Assembly: GCA_031308135.1 (NCBI GenBank) | Contig: JAHLJT010004567.1 | Coordinates: 30,415,602 to 30,479,601 of the forward strand | Direction of reading: 5' to 3' | Length of the DNA: 64,000 nt | DNA from: Acheta domesticus | Taxonomy: Eukaryota; Arthropoda; Insecta; Orthoptera; Gryllidae | Shown here: piece after piece, positions 23,186-34,700 of the stretch | Layout of the letters: the number at the start of each line of letters is the position of its first letter | How positions within the stretch are numbered: position 1 is the stretch's first letter | The notes under the pieces: generated by a model | What the model saw: only the letters and a program-made list of their open reading frames with translations | Databases searched by the model: none | What the model was told of the DNA's origin: nothing | Made by a program: the position numbers and the translations under genes

Positions 23186-24189
23186 TTGTCCTGTTATCTG
23201 TCTGAGCATGAGCAAAGTCTAGAGCATAAAAGTCGTATATTTGTTAGTATAAAGTATCTCTAGAGGACCGCCATAAATATAGAATTGATGCGGTTTTTGT
23301 TATTAGAACTTTATTGTTATCATTGTTATCTGATTATTATTATTATTATTATTATTACGGTTTTAAAATAATTTTAAGTTACATTGTATTTAATTCCTAA
23401 TTATAATATGTAAATTTTAGTGTTCCGCCACCAGGTTGCATAAACCTACCAGCGGAAATAATAGATCTGATCTATCTATGAGGGTCTAGAACATGAAAGA
23501 ACTTGAATTTCGTTACATGTATCAAAATACTAGGAAAGGAATACAAAAAGTTAAATTGATTATTGCTTTTTCAGATAGAGAAGAATGTTGAAATAAAAAG
23601 AAGCATCGGGCTCAATGAATGGTTAAATATGATGGTGTTAGTATTCGTTAGTGGGTTATATCCACACTATAAAGTAAACTGCAAACCTCAAATCACTTTT
23701 TATTTATACAATTATATTTTAACGAAGTATTCAGTGAAAAAAAGACACATAGACAATCCGAACGTAATGAGTCCTTTCTTTTTGCCAGATCCTTGAATAT
23801 CTTCACACTAATGTAGAAAACTCAAAGATAAATATGAAATGTTTGCAACCAAAGATGTTTGTTATGTTACTTTGCACTGACCCTGAATAATGTAATAATT
23901 ATCACAATAATATTAATAACATACTATTTTGAATTACGTGCAAATTCTTGAACAAAGTCATTCATAAACCTCACGACAAAGATATTATTTTCTGCAAAGT
24001 TGCTACAGATCTTATTAATGACTTCCAAAATTGAGAAAAGATATGTAGCTCACACATATCTAGTTGCTCCCATATAAGCATAAACTGTTGTGATTCATTG
24101 AGATTGAGTATCTCACTCTCACTCATCACCCTCACTAGTTCTCTATACACGTCTTTACGCATAACATAGGCACACAAAATTAAAAAAAG
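23186..24189. other. AT-rich stretch with (ATT)n
   Basis: A short (ATT)n run lies at 23330-23357. Otherwise nothing recognised. Confidence 0.6.
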
Positions 24190-24725
24190 TCAGACCAAGA
24201 TCTGACTACATGTTTCTCTATGTATGTCGACGTACTGAATCCTAATATGAAGCCACAATTGCGCCACCACCCTCCAGTTCTTTTTAAACCGCTAAAAAGC
24301 ACCGTGGCGTTGTATTTTTGTTTTTGTTTTTGGGGGTTGTTGTCAGACCCAAAGGCTTGACAAATATTTCTCTATTTATGTCGACGCGCTAAATACGAAT
24401 CCAAAGCCAGAATTTCGCCATCACTCTCCAGATATTTTTAAATTACGAAAAAACTCCGTGAAATTTACAATTTACAACTTTATGGTGTTTTTTCGCGATT
24501 TAAAAAACTGGAGGGTGGTGGCGTAATTCAGCGCATAGATGTGCTTAGAAAAACATGTGCCAAGACTAGTTCGCATAACAACCTCCGAAAACAAAAAAAA
24601 TTCAATTTCACGGTGATTATTTGCGATAAAAAAAGTGGAGGGTTGTGGCGTAAATATGGCTTCATATTCGGATTCAGCGCTTCCACATACATAAAGAATG
24701 TGTCATCTCTTTGGGTCTGACAACG
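24190..24725. repeat. Four-copy nested palindrome (two direct, two inverted units)
   Basis: A unit of about 140 bp occurs four times: plus at about 24190-24335, plus at 24341-24478, minus at 24480-24580 and minus at 24581-24725. Landmarks of the unit are gtcagaccc, tttctctatNtatgtcgacg, a gaatcctaatatgaagcca-like block, cgccaccaccctccag and aacaccgtgaaatt. The two outer ends are inverted copies of GTTGTCAGACCCAAAG. Units are diverged from each other (about 70-80% by eye). The arrangement ++-- could fold as a long hairpin. No protein is encoded; it looks like a non-autonomous fold-back element or satellite-like array. Confidence 0.8.
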
Positions 24726-26084
24726 TTTTTATTTTGTGAGCCTGTGTTATTATTTAGAGAACCAAACCAATCTCGACTTACATATCCTAAATGTTATGTA
24801 TAATAATTTATCTTCTAAGGCTTAAATGAGAAATTAGCCGAACGGGAACCAATGAATTTTACAAAAATGATCAACCATCCTTCATTTAATATGATGAGTT
24901 AATCGAACTATTACTCATTATTGGGATTGTAAAAGTGTGACAAGTTCTTCACAAACCAAAAAATAGGAAAAATTCATTATATCAACATATTAACATTTCA
25001 TGTAATTGGTCATTTATTATGCAGTAAAATATAAAATGAATTTGCGCACAACATCTCTTTAATGTAGAGTGTTTCCGCCAAACAATGAAACTGATTATGT
25101 AAAACGACTAGACACAACTGTTTTATTCAATAATATTTTATTATGAAATAGTATGCTACACATATTACATTTGGGCGATGAGTGATACAAAAAGTATCAC
25201 AGTTGTCAGTTATGTAAGGTTTTTAATTTCTTCTGCTGATTTTTTAGTCAATGGATCTGAATAACTTTCTATTTCCATGCAACCTCAAGAACATTTTTAT
25301 TAAAATAAGGGTAACCTCTGATAAATTCATGTTACTATTTAGAATAAACAAGCGACATTCAGATAAAAACATTTAAATATTATCATGAATCTTACTACAA
25401 ATTTAAAAACTGTTTATTTCTGTTACCAGTTTCAACGCGCAAATGAAGATTCATATTCCGCACGATTCTTGTTATTGTAGGCTGTTTTTTCATTACATGA
25501 AATATCGTATGTTTAGTCGCCAGCAATACTATAGAAGAATCTTTTCATTTCAACAAAAAGATTTCCTGATCTTCACTCGCACTAAAAAAATCTTGGAAAG
25601 AAGTAGGCAAAAAATAATTTTATAATTGAGAATTTAGTAAGTGCTTAAAATAAAACATAAATTAAGGACGAGTCTTTCTTGTGTAGTACACTATATCCAG
25701 TTTACACAACATTTTTATTAATTTGTATAATACATATTAAACATTGTCCATTATGTTATAATATGATATGAGTATCTCATTTACAATTTTATGTGAGCTC
25801 GAAACTATTATGATTAGTTTGCAAAGAAATAAATCATTTCCATTTACAATCTTCTGAAGCTACTATAGCTTCCATAAACAATTACAGTATATCCTTAAGC
25901 AACTAAGCAAATATTTACAACATGATTCAATTACAATATTCCAAAATAATTCACATTTGTAAACACAGATATAAATAGGAAATTTAAACAATCATGGATT
26001 AGGAAGAGGCAAAACCAATTGCACGGCTTACATATTACAGAAAAGAATACATCCGAACCACTAGAGAAAATAATCTCTGATTTG
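24726..26084. other. AT-rich non-coding stretch, about 1.4 kb
   Basis: No gene or repeat family recognised. Confidence 0.55.
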
Positions 26085-26445
26085 AATTGATTCCTTATTT
26101 TACGCGACGAGACTGGGGTCACGAGGTCTGCTCTTCCGTCTCACCACTGCAAAATTTGCTACGTCCCCTTTCACCAACTAACGGAAATAACGTATTACTC
26201 GGACGACGAAACAGGCGATTTAAATTTAGCTCAGAGGCTTCATTTAGGCTTGAGGATCTTTTACTTGCAGTAAATCTACAACATGGGACAGCCGGCTTTA
26301 CTTCGCCTACAAGGGAAGAAGTACTATTTAAGGATTTTATCCGCCAGTAAAAATCCACATCTTCGACCGAGTTTGAACCCGCAAACTTCAGTATAACAGT
26401 CCGTTACGCTAACCTGTTACACCATCGACGCCGCATCTCTGCTAC
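26085..26445 (-). mobile_element. tRNA-derived SINE-like element, reverse
   Basis: On the minus strand there is gatggtgtaacaggttagcg (box-A-like, from about 26428 downward) and tgcgggttcaaactcggtcg (box-B-like, about 26367-26386), an arrangement typical of RNA polymerase III SINE heads. Downstream on that strand is a unique body with aatccttaaatagtac and gtaggcgaagtaaagccggc. An 87-codon open frame on the plus strand is incidental. It is different from SINE-A, C and D. Confidence 0.5.
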
Positions 26446-26469
26446 ATTTTACACTGTTTAATAGAAACT

Positions 26470-26774
26470 CAAATGTTGTTAGCATCGGTCGCGCCGCAGA
26501 GAGCTCTGACGTCCCTGGTCGCGACGACGTGCGGGAACGAGGCGAGAGTGTGTTTGCGAGTTGACGTTGCAAGTCAGCGCCAAGACGCGTCGCATCGCCG
26601 CGAGGGGATTACCCCTCCCCTCCCCTCCCCACCTCCCCCCCCCACTCTCAGCCGACTCTTCCTCCGCGAGCGTCTGCGCGCGAGGCGTCTATCCGCGCGT
26701 AAACGCCGTCCGCCCTCACGCAAATGAAATTGGGCTACGCGTTTAATATCTCGCTCGCCCCCGCACTCTTTCTC
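26470..26774. promoter_or_regulatory. CpG-rich patch upstream of TATA candidate
   Basis: CpG-rich, with a pyrimidine-rich cccctcccctcccc run at about 26612-26645 and gcgcgaggcg patches. It leads directly into the TATA-like promoter candidate at 26782. Confidence 0.45.
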
Positions 26775-26920
26775 GTGTGTATATAAAAAAGGCGGGAACA
26801 ATTCTGGCTTCTCGCGCCAGTTCGCGCAGCACGGCAAGGGCGAGGATGAAAGGACCACGTGGCCAACTTACAGGCGAGACGGGGAGAGCGTACAGTGGAA
26901 TGTCCATTGCAGAGGGTACG
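26775..26920 (+). promoter_or_regulatory. Candidate TATA promoter and first exon
   Basis: Seen: TATAAAA at 26782-26788, a CCAGTT initiator-like site at 26817-26822, an ATG at 26845, an E-box CACGTG at about 26857-26862, and a GTACGT donor-like site at 26916. The ATG opens a frame (MKGPRGQLTGETGRAYSGMS, then IAEG) reaching the donor. Only the spacing and the CpG-rich upstream support this; the peptide matches nothing I know. It could be chance. Confidence 0.25.
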
Positions 26921-26992
26921 TCGAAGATGTTCGTTGACATTGTACAGCGGGAGTGCAACGTCAAAAGAGGATTAGAAGCGAATAATGGATAA

Positions 26993-27689
26993 TATTATTT
27001 ACATATCTTGTGTATTACAGGATCCACTTATAAGTACAAGAAGTATTTAGATACTTCGGCGATGCAGAACGTTCGTGGAACAATGTACAAGCAAGGGGAG
27101 TATAAAAAATGTATCAAGTAAGGATATTCTTAATAACTTGATATTACACTAATGTGAAAGTTTTGCCGGATTTGTAAGACACCTTTGGCAAACAAACGTA
27201 ATTCGAAAGCGTAGGCTTCTACGGTCGGAGTCAACGAGTAGTTGGGTTAGAATCTTAGGCACAAGTAGCCAACTATTATGTCCGTCACGATGCGACTTTC
27301 GTCCGTGAGGAATTACCCCATCAAATCACAGAAATCATTCAATATTTAAAGTAAACAGAATTTAGTTTCACCCATAATGAGTAGATTGCGTGCTAAACAC
27401 ACGTCTAATCCGTGTTCTTGAAAGATCTATTTGTTGCATTTGAAACATGCATTTTTGCAAATAGTTTTGTCCTATGACCTTGGCCACACGCTCCATTCCA
27501 ATCATTCAATTATTTCTACTTTGCTCGTAGGCTGGTTTACACTTTTATCAGAGTGGATAATGAAGAACAAGTCTTCATGGTTGAAATCCAAATAACAGTA
27601 TTGATTGGGAGCAGTGACGTACGTACGTACTCAAATTCAAAACATTTTCACATTTTTATGCTATATATGTGAAAATATAAATCAAAGTA
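26993..27689. other. AT-rich non-coding stretch
   Basis: Contains a short self-complementary acgtacgtacgtac run at 27617-27630. Otherwise nothing recognised. Confidence 0.55.
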
Positions 27690-28060
27690 TCGTATTAAAC
27701 GAATCATACCTTACCTCACAAAACACAAACTTCAAAATTTTGAATATATAGGCATATTCCATTTTTATTTTGCGACCTAATATTGGAATATTGGCAGATA
27801 TAGTGTAAATGTTTCGAATTCGTCGGACATCGAGTTCGTTCAGATCAATAGGTAAATATCCATTTTGGGTAATTATTCAGGCACCCGTGTTGTTCACAAA
27901 CAGACAGATAGAACGATGTAATTTTTTAAAGAACAATATTTTTGAATAAATAAACTCCAAATCGCTTAGTTCCGATAAAATCTCGACATTAAGTTTCTCC
28001 AGCATTACATAACTTTCTCTTTACCACGTGTATGAGAAGTAAAATATACGAAAATAACGG
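27690..28060 (+). repeat. Rep-B interspersed repeat, 3' part
   Basis: Plan as in the other copies: gttcagatcaataggtaaatatccattttgg, a cacaaacagacagatagaac tract (27895-27914), a cttagttccgataaaatctcg block and ccagcattacataactttctc (27999-28019). The 5' part is missing or unrecognisable. Confidence 0.6.
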
Positions 28061-28189
28061 ACTGGAATATAAAACCGAAAAGGAAGAAATTAAAACGAAA
28101 GAGAAAGCGAGGCAAGAAAGATTCAGAAAAGCTGATTCAGAGTTTCGATGCGGAAAACCTTGGTTAACAGCCAGCAAACACAAGGACTA

Positions 28190-28690
28190 ATTCGGGGAAC
28201 AACAGCGACCGCCTCGGTTTCGGTGACGGCGGCGAGGGCGGGCGGCATGCGCCCGCGCGAGGGGTGGAGCGGGACGGGGTGGGGCGTGGGGGGGGGCGTG
28301 GCGGCGCGAAGGCTATTAAGCAACTTCATCCGCCCCGCGGCCAAAGAACAACAAATCTGCGCCAATTTACACCTCCGCCTTTCGGCCGCGCGCGCCGCTC
28401 CGCCGGAGTTACCATTATTATTTCATAGCCGTGGCAGCGCTCGTGAATAAGAGATGAGACAATTTGATGCTCCCATTTCTCTCACTTGGCGCTGCGCCCC
28501 TCCGTCCCCTCTCGCCCTCGCCCTGCCACGCCTTGCCTCTGCCACCAGACGGCGTCGGCATCGCCCGCACCCTGCTTGCGCCACCACGACGCCACGCCCG
28601 CCGCGATGTTGCACAGCCTATACACGGTGCCTCACCACTCGCTGCACTACACCCAACCGCGGGAGGGCTTCTCGAAAGCTTGCGTGTATT
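28190..28690. promoter_or_regulatory. CpG island with candidate conserved core
   Basis: 28200-28310 is CpG-rich. 28310-28480 is non-repetitive, with cgaaggctattaagcaactt, an aaagaacaacaaatctgcgc (SOX-like AACAA) patch, ttaccattattatttcatag and gtgaataagagatgag. 28480-28680 is C-rich with CpG. Overlapping Pro/Arg-rich open frames (up to 181 codons) cross into the following microsatellites and are not credible genes. Regulatory function is inferred from the motif/GC pattern only. Confidence 0.45.
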
Positions 28691-28756
28691 TGTCGACTTT
28701 GGGATTTATTTTCATGTTTCTGTGATATTTTGTGTTTCCGGGTGCGTCAACCACTG

Positions 28757-28793
<37 letters not shown>

Positions 28794-28806
28794 GACGACG
28801 ACGACG
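28757..28806. repeat. (CTA)n(CGA)n microsatellite
   Basis: About 12 CTA units followed directly by about 4-5 CGA units, which suggests one array whose right end changed by T-to-G substitution in the unit. Confidence 0.95.
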
Positions 28807-28859
28807 TATTAGTCCCATAAATGTAGTGCATACTAGGAAAATCCTGCAGACGTCGTTCT

Positions 28860-29000
28860 GCCCTTCATCTCCCCCTTTCCCCTCCCTTCTCCCTTTCTCA
28901 CTGTCTCTCCCTCCTTCCCTCACCCTGTCCCTGTCTGTCTGTCTCTGTGTGTGTCTCTCTCTCTGTCTCTGCCGCTCTGTGTCCTCTCTTTCACATTAAC
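28860..29000. repeat. Pyrimidine-rich simple sequence
   Basis: CTCCCTT- and CTGTCTGTCTCTGTGTGTGT-like runs, entirely low complexity. Confidence 0.8.
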
Positions 29001-29070
29001 TCGCAGATTCTGCACGTCTCTGAGCAGGTAAGGTAATACCGGGAATAGCCGGAGCAGCAAAAATGTAATA

Positions 29071-29072
<2 letters not shown>

Positions 29073-29128
<56 letters not shown>
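29073..29128. repeat. (AT)28 microsatellite
   Basis: 28 uninterrupted AT units. It abuts the 3' side of the reverse SINE-A copy and may have grown from that element's tail region. Confidence 0.97.
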
Positions 29129-29129
<1 letters not shown>

Positions 29130-29130
<1 letters not shown>

Positions 29131-29475
29131 TTCTCCAGGTCTCGCCCCGTACGGGGCACCATCACACCTGGGTGAAGCTCTGAGCCACACAAATATAGTC
29201 TCCCGAAATGTGTGACGGGAGAAGGCACAGTAAGTGTAGACATATGTGTGTATGGGAAGAGGAGTAAATGAGGATAGAAAGGAAATATCGCGCGCGGTCT
29301 GTGACCCTTTGTTAGAATACTGCTGCAGAAGTTTCCTAGTACTGATCGGATAAACTACGAAACCTCATCGATCAGAACAGTCGGACGCTAGAATTCTCCA
29401 GCGGATAGAAGAATAGACTTCTATCTACCTGTCTAGCTGTTGTCTTGATGCTCAGGTCTGGTTCTAGCTCTGTGC
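29130..29475 (-). mobile_element. SINE-A copy, reverse, 3'-truncated
   Basis: On the minus strand: gctagctagacaggtag, tctattcttctatccgctgg, gagaattctagcgtccgactgttctgatcg, aggtttcgtagtttatccgatcagtac, a ggtcacagaccgcgcgcgatatttcc block, and a gtgtgatggtgccccgtacgggg block at the end. The head is eroded and the final about 150 bp are missing. Confidence 0.8.
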
Positions 29476-31489
29476 ATGATCAACGGAGAGGCATCTAATT
29501 TTACCTATCATATACCTGAGAGTTCTGAATTCCATTATTTTGCAGATTTTTTAAATGCCATGTACCTACCTGTTCAATGTTCATTATGTATTGCGGAAAT
29601 TATTGTATGATGCTTTGTCATTCAGTAAGACAATATTTGCTTCATGAAACTCCAATTTATTTTTAAAAAATAGATCGTAGGTTAGAAAGAACTATACATG
29701 AAAGCAGGTTGTTTGAAATAAAAATGCCTGCGTCTTTAAAATTCTACACTTCTTGACAACTCAATATTTTACTTGTCTATGTACGTACATAATAATAGTA
29801 ATAATTTAAAGTAAAAATTCTTATTTAAAATTGCCGCACAATTTTCTAAAGAAAATGAGGAATAATCTTTTGAACGTTACTTCTCTTTATTTGTTTATTT
29901 TTTCTTAGGGAGTGTAAAAGAAAGGTATTTTCGAAGTAAGGTATCTATAAGGGAAGCAATAATTTAGTAATTTACCAGATATTTGTGCAGTGTTTTCCAT
30001 TAATATCGTTTCTCCCAAGTAACTAACATTTATAATTAACTCTTTGCACATCATTCAAATTTATTTCATTCTGTGGAATCCTTTTACATATTAATAGGAG
30101 TGAAGAACCATTTCGTGAACATCTCTCGCTCCCAAGGAAGGAAAACAGGGGCAAAACTTAGGTGAAGCACTGTGCGCCTTCTTGAATGCGGAAGCCACGA
30201 CAAGCTTCCCTCATACGCAACTCGCGGTGGCCTCTTGTGGCCCTTCATACCTTCCCTGACATTCTCGTCGGGCCCTTAATCCGCCGTTCTAACCTCCCAC
30301 ACAGCATCACTTCTCTCCCTGTTCTCGGTAGTGGCAATGGTGAAGCAGGCGCCTTTGGGCTGAACCCGCATATTGCAACATCGCACTTAACACATTGCAT
30401 TCTTGTGCCTACCGGGCATTCATATGCAGGTGTCAACTTGCAAAAGGTTGTTTTGTCATTTCCGAAAAAATTGCAACATTCCTTCTAAATTGGCTCAAAA
30501 TTGTTCGGCCCATTGCGATGTCAACAATCTACCATGGAAAAAAGGATAAGTAATCTTTCTGGATCGTTGTATTGAGATATAATAAATAATAATATAAAAC
30601 TATATAATACTTTATATTTACAAAAAGCAGTCGCAATTAAACAGATATTTCGATGAGTTTTCCTCTGCTTTAACTGTACTTCTACTAAAGTAAACAACGT
30701 GAGCGAATATGGAATGGGAGATGCGATAATGCCAGGACGAATTCTGCAAAACCATCTAGTCTTCGAGGTATGTATGTATGTATGTATGATGTTGGTTTAT
30801 TCAAATGTACTTCTCTGGAATTATAGATTGAATTGTCCTTTTAAATTGCGTAAAATGCCGCATATTATTTCATATTTCAATTTAAATCACGAAACAGATC
30901 GTGCCGTCTTATTTGTTTAATGATCTAATTATATTTCCTATATTAACATACCAGAAAGAAGAAAAACTATTTAGATATTTAGGTTGTTATTATGGTTTAT
31001 TTACATGTATTCAGGAAACGTAATTCTAATTACGGAAACGCCCTTCACGTGTTTTCTCTGTATATGTCTCTGTTTATTTTACGTAACAAATATTTTCATT
31101 ACTTTCACATACTTTGATAACATTGTTATTATTTTAGGCAACTCCACAATATTTGTGTACGTGTTAAATTCATTTCAGCTTATTTCGTTTCCGTTCAGTA
31201 ACAGTCTTTCTGCATCGTACTGCCGCAGACAGTTGTGCGTCTGCAGAGATGTGGACTTCGTACTATCTGAAAGTTCTTCAAATGAACATTCAAGACAATC
31301 TTGAAAACAAATCTAGAAACAAATCTTTTTCTCATTTTTTCTTTAATTTCTTTTTTCTCGGACAGCAAATTATGTTTTGAAAATATGAATAGTTTCACGT
31401 TATTTCGAGGGTCCATTATAAATAATGCGATGAAGTATGTAGTGTTGTCGCACCACTAGTTAAAACGGGGTTTTCTGTACTCCTGAAAT
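29476..31489. other. AT-rich non-coding stretch, about 2 kb
   Basis: A GC-richer patch at 30120-30480 carries a 100-codon open frame without domain matches. A (TATG)n run lies at 30765-30787. The rest is AT-rich with nothing recognised. Confidence 0.5.
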
Positions 31490-31600
31490 GGAGCACAGTC
31501 TGTCTCGCAGCAGCCTACAAGTACGAGGAGCTGAAGACCTGCAGGTTCAAATCCCGAGTAAGGCATGTTATTGTGACTTTATTGGTTTCCCACACCAACC
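31490..31600 (+). mobile_element. tRNA-like SINE head fragment
   Basis: A ctgtctcgcagcagcctacaagt stretch followed by gcaggttcaaatcccgagta (box-B-like GGTTCAAATCCC) and a ggcatgttattgtgac junction. It resembles the 5' end of a tRNA-derived SINE, but the body is not one of the families identified here. Confidence 0.4.
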
Positions 31601-33049
31601 ACTATATTAAAAGCATCATGGTATCTATAAGGATTAATTAATAATAATCAGTCATTCATAATTATCACTTCTAAACTCAACAATCCAGTAAAAGACAATG
31701 GAAAACCGCCAGTGTGAAAATCTGCTGAGGAAAAAGTGTAAACAATATTCCTTGCCTGTACTTAGGAATTTAAAAAAAGATACATCACACTTATACTACG
31801 TTGGAACTTTCAATTAATCATATCTTTTAACATATATTAATGTGACTCGAAAGAGATGACGTTTCGTTTTTTCTGTTTTTGTTGCTTCACTTTATCGGCA
31901 TTCTGGTATTGAAGGAAAGAATGAGTGGATGAGTTGTAAAACGATTCCTTAAGTGATCACTTGTGCGTTTTTCAACGCACTTCACTTTCAATAGCCATGC
32001 ATCACATGCATTGTAAGCTAAGTTTACCGGATATTCAAAAAAACTTAGGATGTGAGATAGGGATAAGTTATGATATTTCTGTTGCAGACATAACTTGCTA
32101 ATTGTCGGGTCAATCTACAGCATTCACTTCCAAGCCCGAGATATCACACGTAAATCATGTCAACTTACTAATTTGAAAGAAAAAGAAAAAAAAATATTTT
32201 GTGGAAATTTGTAGTATTTTATTCCTCATTATTTACGACACTCAATACCGGTGCTGTATGGAACATTCATTGCAATATTTCAGATAAGAATTTCATGAAG
32301 GTAAATCATAAATCTATTTATTTAAAAACCGAGAATACTAACAAAACATGAACCTATCGAATTGTGGCAAACAGTGACAAGCATTTTGGAGTTAATGAAC
32401 ACTCACAAATAAATAGATTCTATGGAAAAAAGAGGAAACGTTTTACAGATAAGTCTCTATTTTAAGAAAATATGCAAGTTATGCGTCTATAATTACCCGA
32501 ATATGCACCAACAGGAGAAATCGGCCAAATATACACATATGCATTAATATATTGCACAAATATACAGCATCATATTCTAACCAAATGCCAATAATTTTAC
32601 ATTGCTATGCTCTGAAGCTACGGACAAAAATATTCAAAATCAAAGAAATTCGCTCCCTAGCGACAACAACACGTCCTACAACTCGTAGTGCATGTCTCAA
32701 ATGCCACACCAAAATCCCTAATTAACTCGTAGGGCATGCCAAAGAATCTCACGTATTTTCCTGGCGTGTAAAATAAAGTTTTCATTGTTGAATAGATCCT
32801 GGCTATTATTATATTTTGAAACAATGTTAACGCAATAATGTGAAAACGAGCTGGAATGGGGTAATGCCGAGCATCGGCTTCGAGCTGTGCAGCCTTTTTC
32901 CATTGTTATCTTAGACACGCCTCACGAGTTGTAGAACTTCGCAGTGCTCAGAAACCTCCGAAGCATTCATGGGTGCCATGTCACACACACCCTACGAGTG
33001 CAAAGGATTAAGTTGACAGAGATGACTTCCATCATTTCTTCACGAACCT
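31601..33049. other. AT-rich non-coding stretch, about 1.4 kb
   Basis: Nothing recognised. Repeats of the phrase ctcgtagNgcatg occur at 32683 and 32730 and near 32994 (tacgagtgc), too short to call a family. Confidence 0.5.
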
Positions 33050-33370
33050 ACTCTCTTGCCTCCACTTGACTACCCCCTTCGAACGCCTTTCCCCCTTCGA
33101 ACGCCTCTGTGCATTTTCCCCTGCGGGATGGTCCTAATCGCGAGCTCGCGTCGCTGCCTTTCGCCCTGGCCGAAAAGCGAACGCGAATCGCTCACGTGGC
33201 GACGCCCTGCGTCGGGGGCGCGTGCCTCGCGCCGGCCGCGTCAGCGCTGACGCCGGGGCTGACGCCGGCCGCCAAGGGCGCCACTTTGCCGAGGGGCCCG
33301 CGGAGGACGTCGCGACGGCGCGTGGCGGTGGGGCGGCAGACGGCGAAAGATGCTCACGCTGGCGATCTGT
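33050..33370. promoter_or_regulatory. CpG island
   Basis: Very dense CpG at 33120-33350 (cgcgagctcgcgtcgc, gacgccggggctgacgccgg), with a tandem cccccttcgaacgcct duplication at 33072-33106. Open frames on both strands are Ala/Arg/Pro-rich and without domains. Confidence 0.5.
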
Positions 33371-33604
33371 AGATGCGATTTTTCTAACTCTACCCCTCAA
33401 GCCCCTGAGGCCTCGATGGAAATATCACACGGCATTTCGCGTCTTTCTCCCTCGTGCCGCTAGAAGTCGCATGATCTCAAGCACCGCTCGATACGGTCGC
33501 AATCATGCTGTATCTGCCGGCACAAGAGAGAACGTCGCGAAATACCGTGACATATTCCATCGTGAAGACGGGTCTTGACGGGCAAAGTTAGAAAAATCGC
33601 ATCT
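33371..33604. repeat. 234-bp fold-back (imperfect palindrome)
   Basis: Arm 33371-33461 pairs with arm 33518-33604. agatgcgatttttctaact on the left is matched by the reverse complement of the right end; the central gatggaaatatcac, ggcatttcgcg and ctcgtgccg are also matched with a few mismatches. The 56-bp loop still contains gcatgat/atcatgc. Non-coding, probably a MITE-like or fold-back element. No TSD is clear. Confidence 0.85.
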
Positions 33605-33605
33605 T

Positions 33606-33706
33606 CTTCTGGTGGCAGTGGCACGCTTCGTAGAACCATGGCACACCATGAGCTTCTCGGCACACCTAGCGTTGGGGAAGGAAACCATCTGTAGTAACCC
33701 CGCCGT
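33606..33706 (-). repeat. Rep-E repeat, reverse copy of 57197-57296
   Basis: Minus-strand order: acggcggggtta, gtttccttccccaacgct, ccgagaagctcatggt, agcgtgccactgccaccag. The same blocks occur on the plus strand at 57197-57296. The repeat lies directly next to the fold-back and may be part of the same larger element. Confidence 0.8.
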
Positions 33707-33824
33707 TTTTCCACTTGGTGGAATCGCATGTAAAAAGCGCATATGCGAAAATTAAAATAAAAATATAAATAAAAAATAAAAAACAAACGTTCTTAAATGT
33801 ATTTATTATAGGTAATACCATGAC

Positions 33825-33896
33825 TGCTTTGGAAATTGTCGATAAATCTCCGACTCGCGAAGCGAGGAGGGGATTAATCTGAGAATTTCCAAAGCA
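33825..33896. other. 72-bp imperfect hairpin, precursor-like
   Basis: tgctttggaaatt (33825-33837) pairs perfectly with aatttccaaagca (33884-33896). Pairing continues with small bulges (gataaatctcc against ggattaatc), and the tip ctcgcgaagcgag (33854-33866) is a perfect 5-bp stem with a GAA loop. Length and shape are like a small-RNA precursor or a tiny MITE. Expression is unknown. Confidence 0.55.
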
Positions 33897-34129
33897 CGAG
33901 TAGTATTTAACAGGACTATTCCACGAAATATGTTCAACAGAGTTCCAAAATGCGCGAAATAGTGAAAGTAACTTTAAATCGATGTTAAAATGAAAGAGGG
34001 TACGTAGTACATATGTGGTTTATTGGACATCAACATAGCAATCCATGTATACCGCCTCCTAAGAAAGATGAGACACAGTTTATGATTGGGCGGTAGGGAA
34101 AAGTGGTGAGAAAAATCTGATAGAAGCGA

Positions 34130-34700
34130 TAAACTTTTTCAGATACACCGCTCTGATTGGAGCTTGAATTTTTGCAATATTCCAAATATCAGAGTTTTCA
34201 ACGAACATGAGACCTCCACCATTCTCTTAAACGTCCTTCACACTATTCAACAATAAAATGTAATAAAAACGATGGCGCCATTTGTTTAAAAATTTGTAAA
34301 ATATTCCAGAGGTGTCATGATATTAATATCGATCTCAAATATATGAATGTATTGGTCTCAAATTCAAGGGACCGTTACATCAGCCTGGTCGATTGAGGAA
34401 TATCAGTTTTGGAGAAAATCGGCTTCACGGTTTAGCCGCTAGTGTCGTTCCCAGACGGAAGGACAGACAGACTTTTTGCCATCATTCAATTTTTCCGGTA
34501 TCAAGAACCCATTAAACATGGCCACACCACGTGTTAGAGGATTTCTTTTTCTTCTAAATTTGACCAACTGGATTTATCCACTTTTTCTTTATCAGGGCAA
34601 TGTATTAAGAGTTTTTCTGCCGAAAATTCGCCGTTTTTTTTTGCTCAAGCATTACACGAATTTTCATCTCTACTGCGTAAGCGGTAGCCAGAAAGTAAAA
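34130..34700 (+). repeat. Rep-B interspersed repeat, full-length-like copy
   Basis: Plan: a gtttagccgctagtgtcgtt block, cagacggaaggacagacagac (34452-34472), aatttttccggtatcaagaa, ggatttatccactttttc (34570-34587), a gaaaattcgccgtttttttttgctc block and agcattacacgaattttc. The 5' part includes gtttttcaacgaacatgagacctcc. Confidence 0.65.

Noticed and set aside
30186..30488. 100-codon open frame in a GC-richer patch
   Set aside because: No recognisable domain, splice context or repeats; insufficient support.
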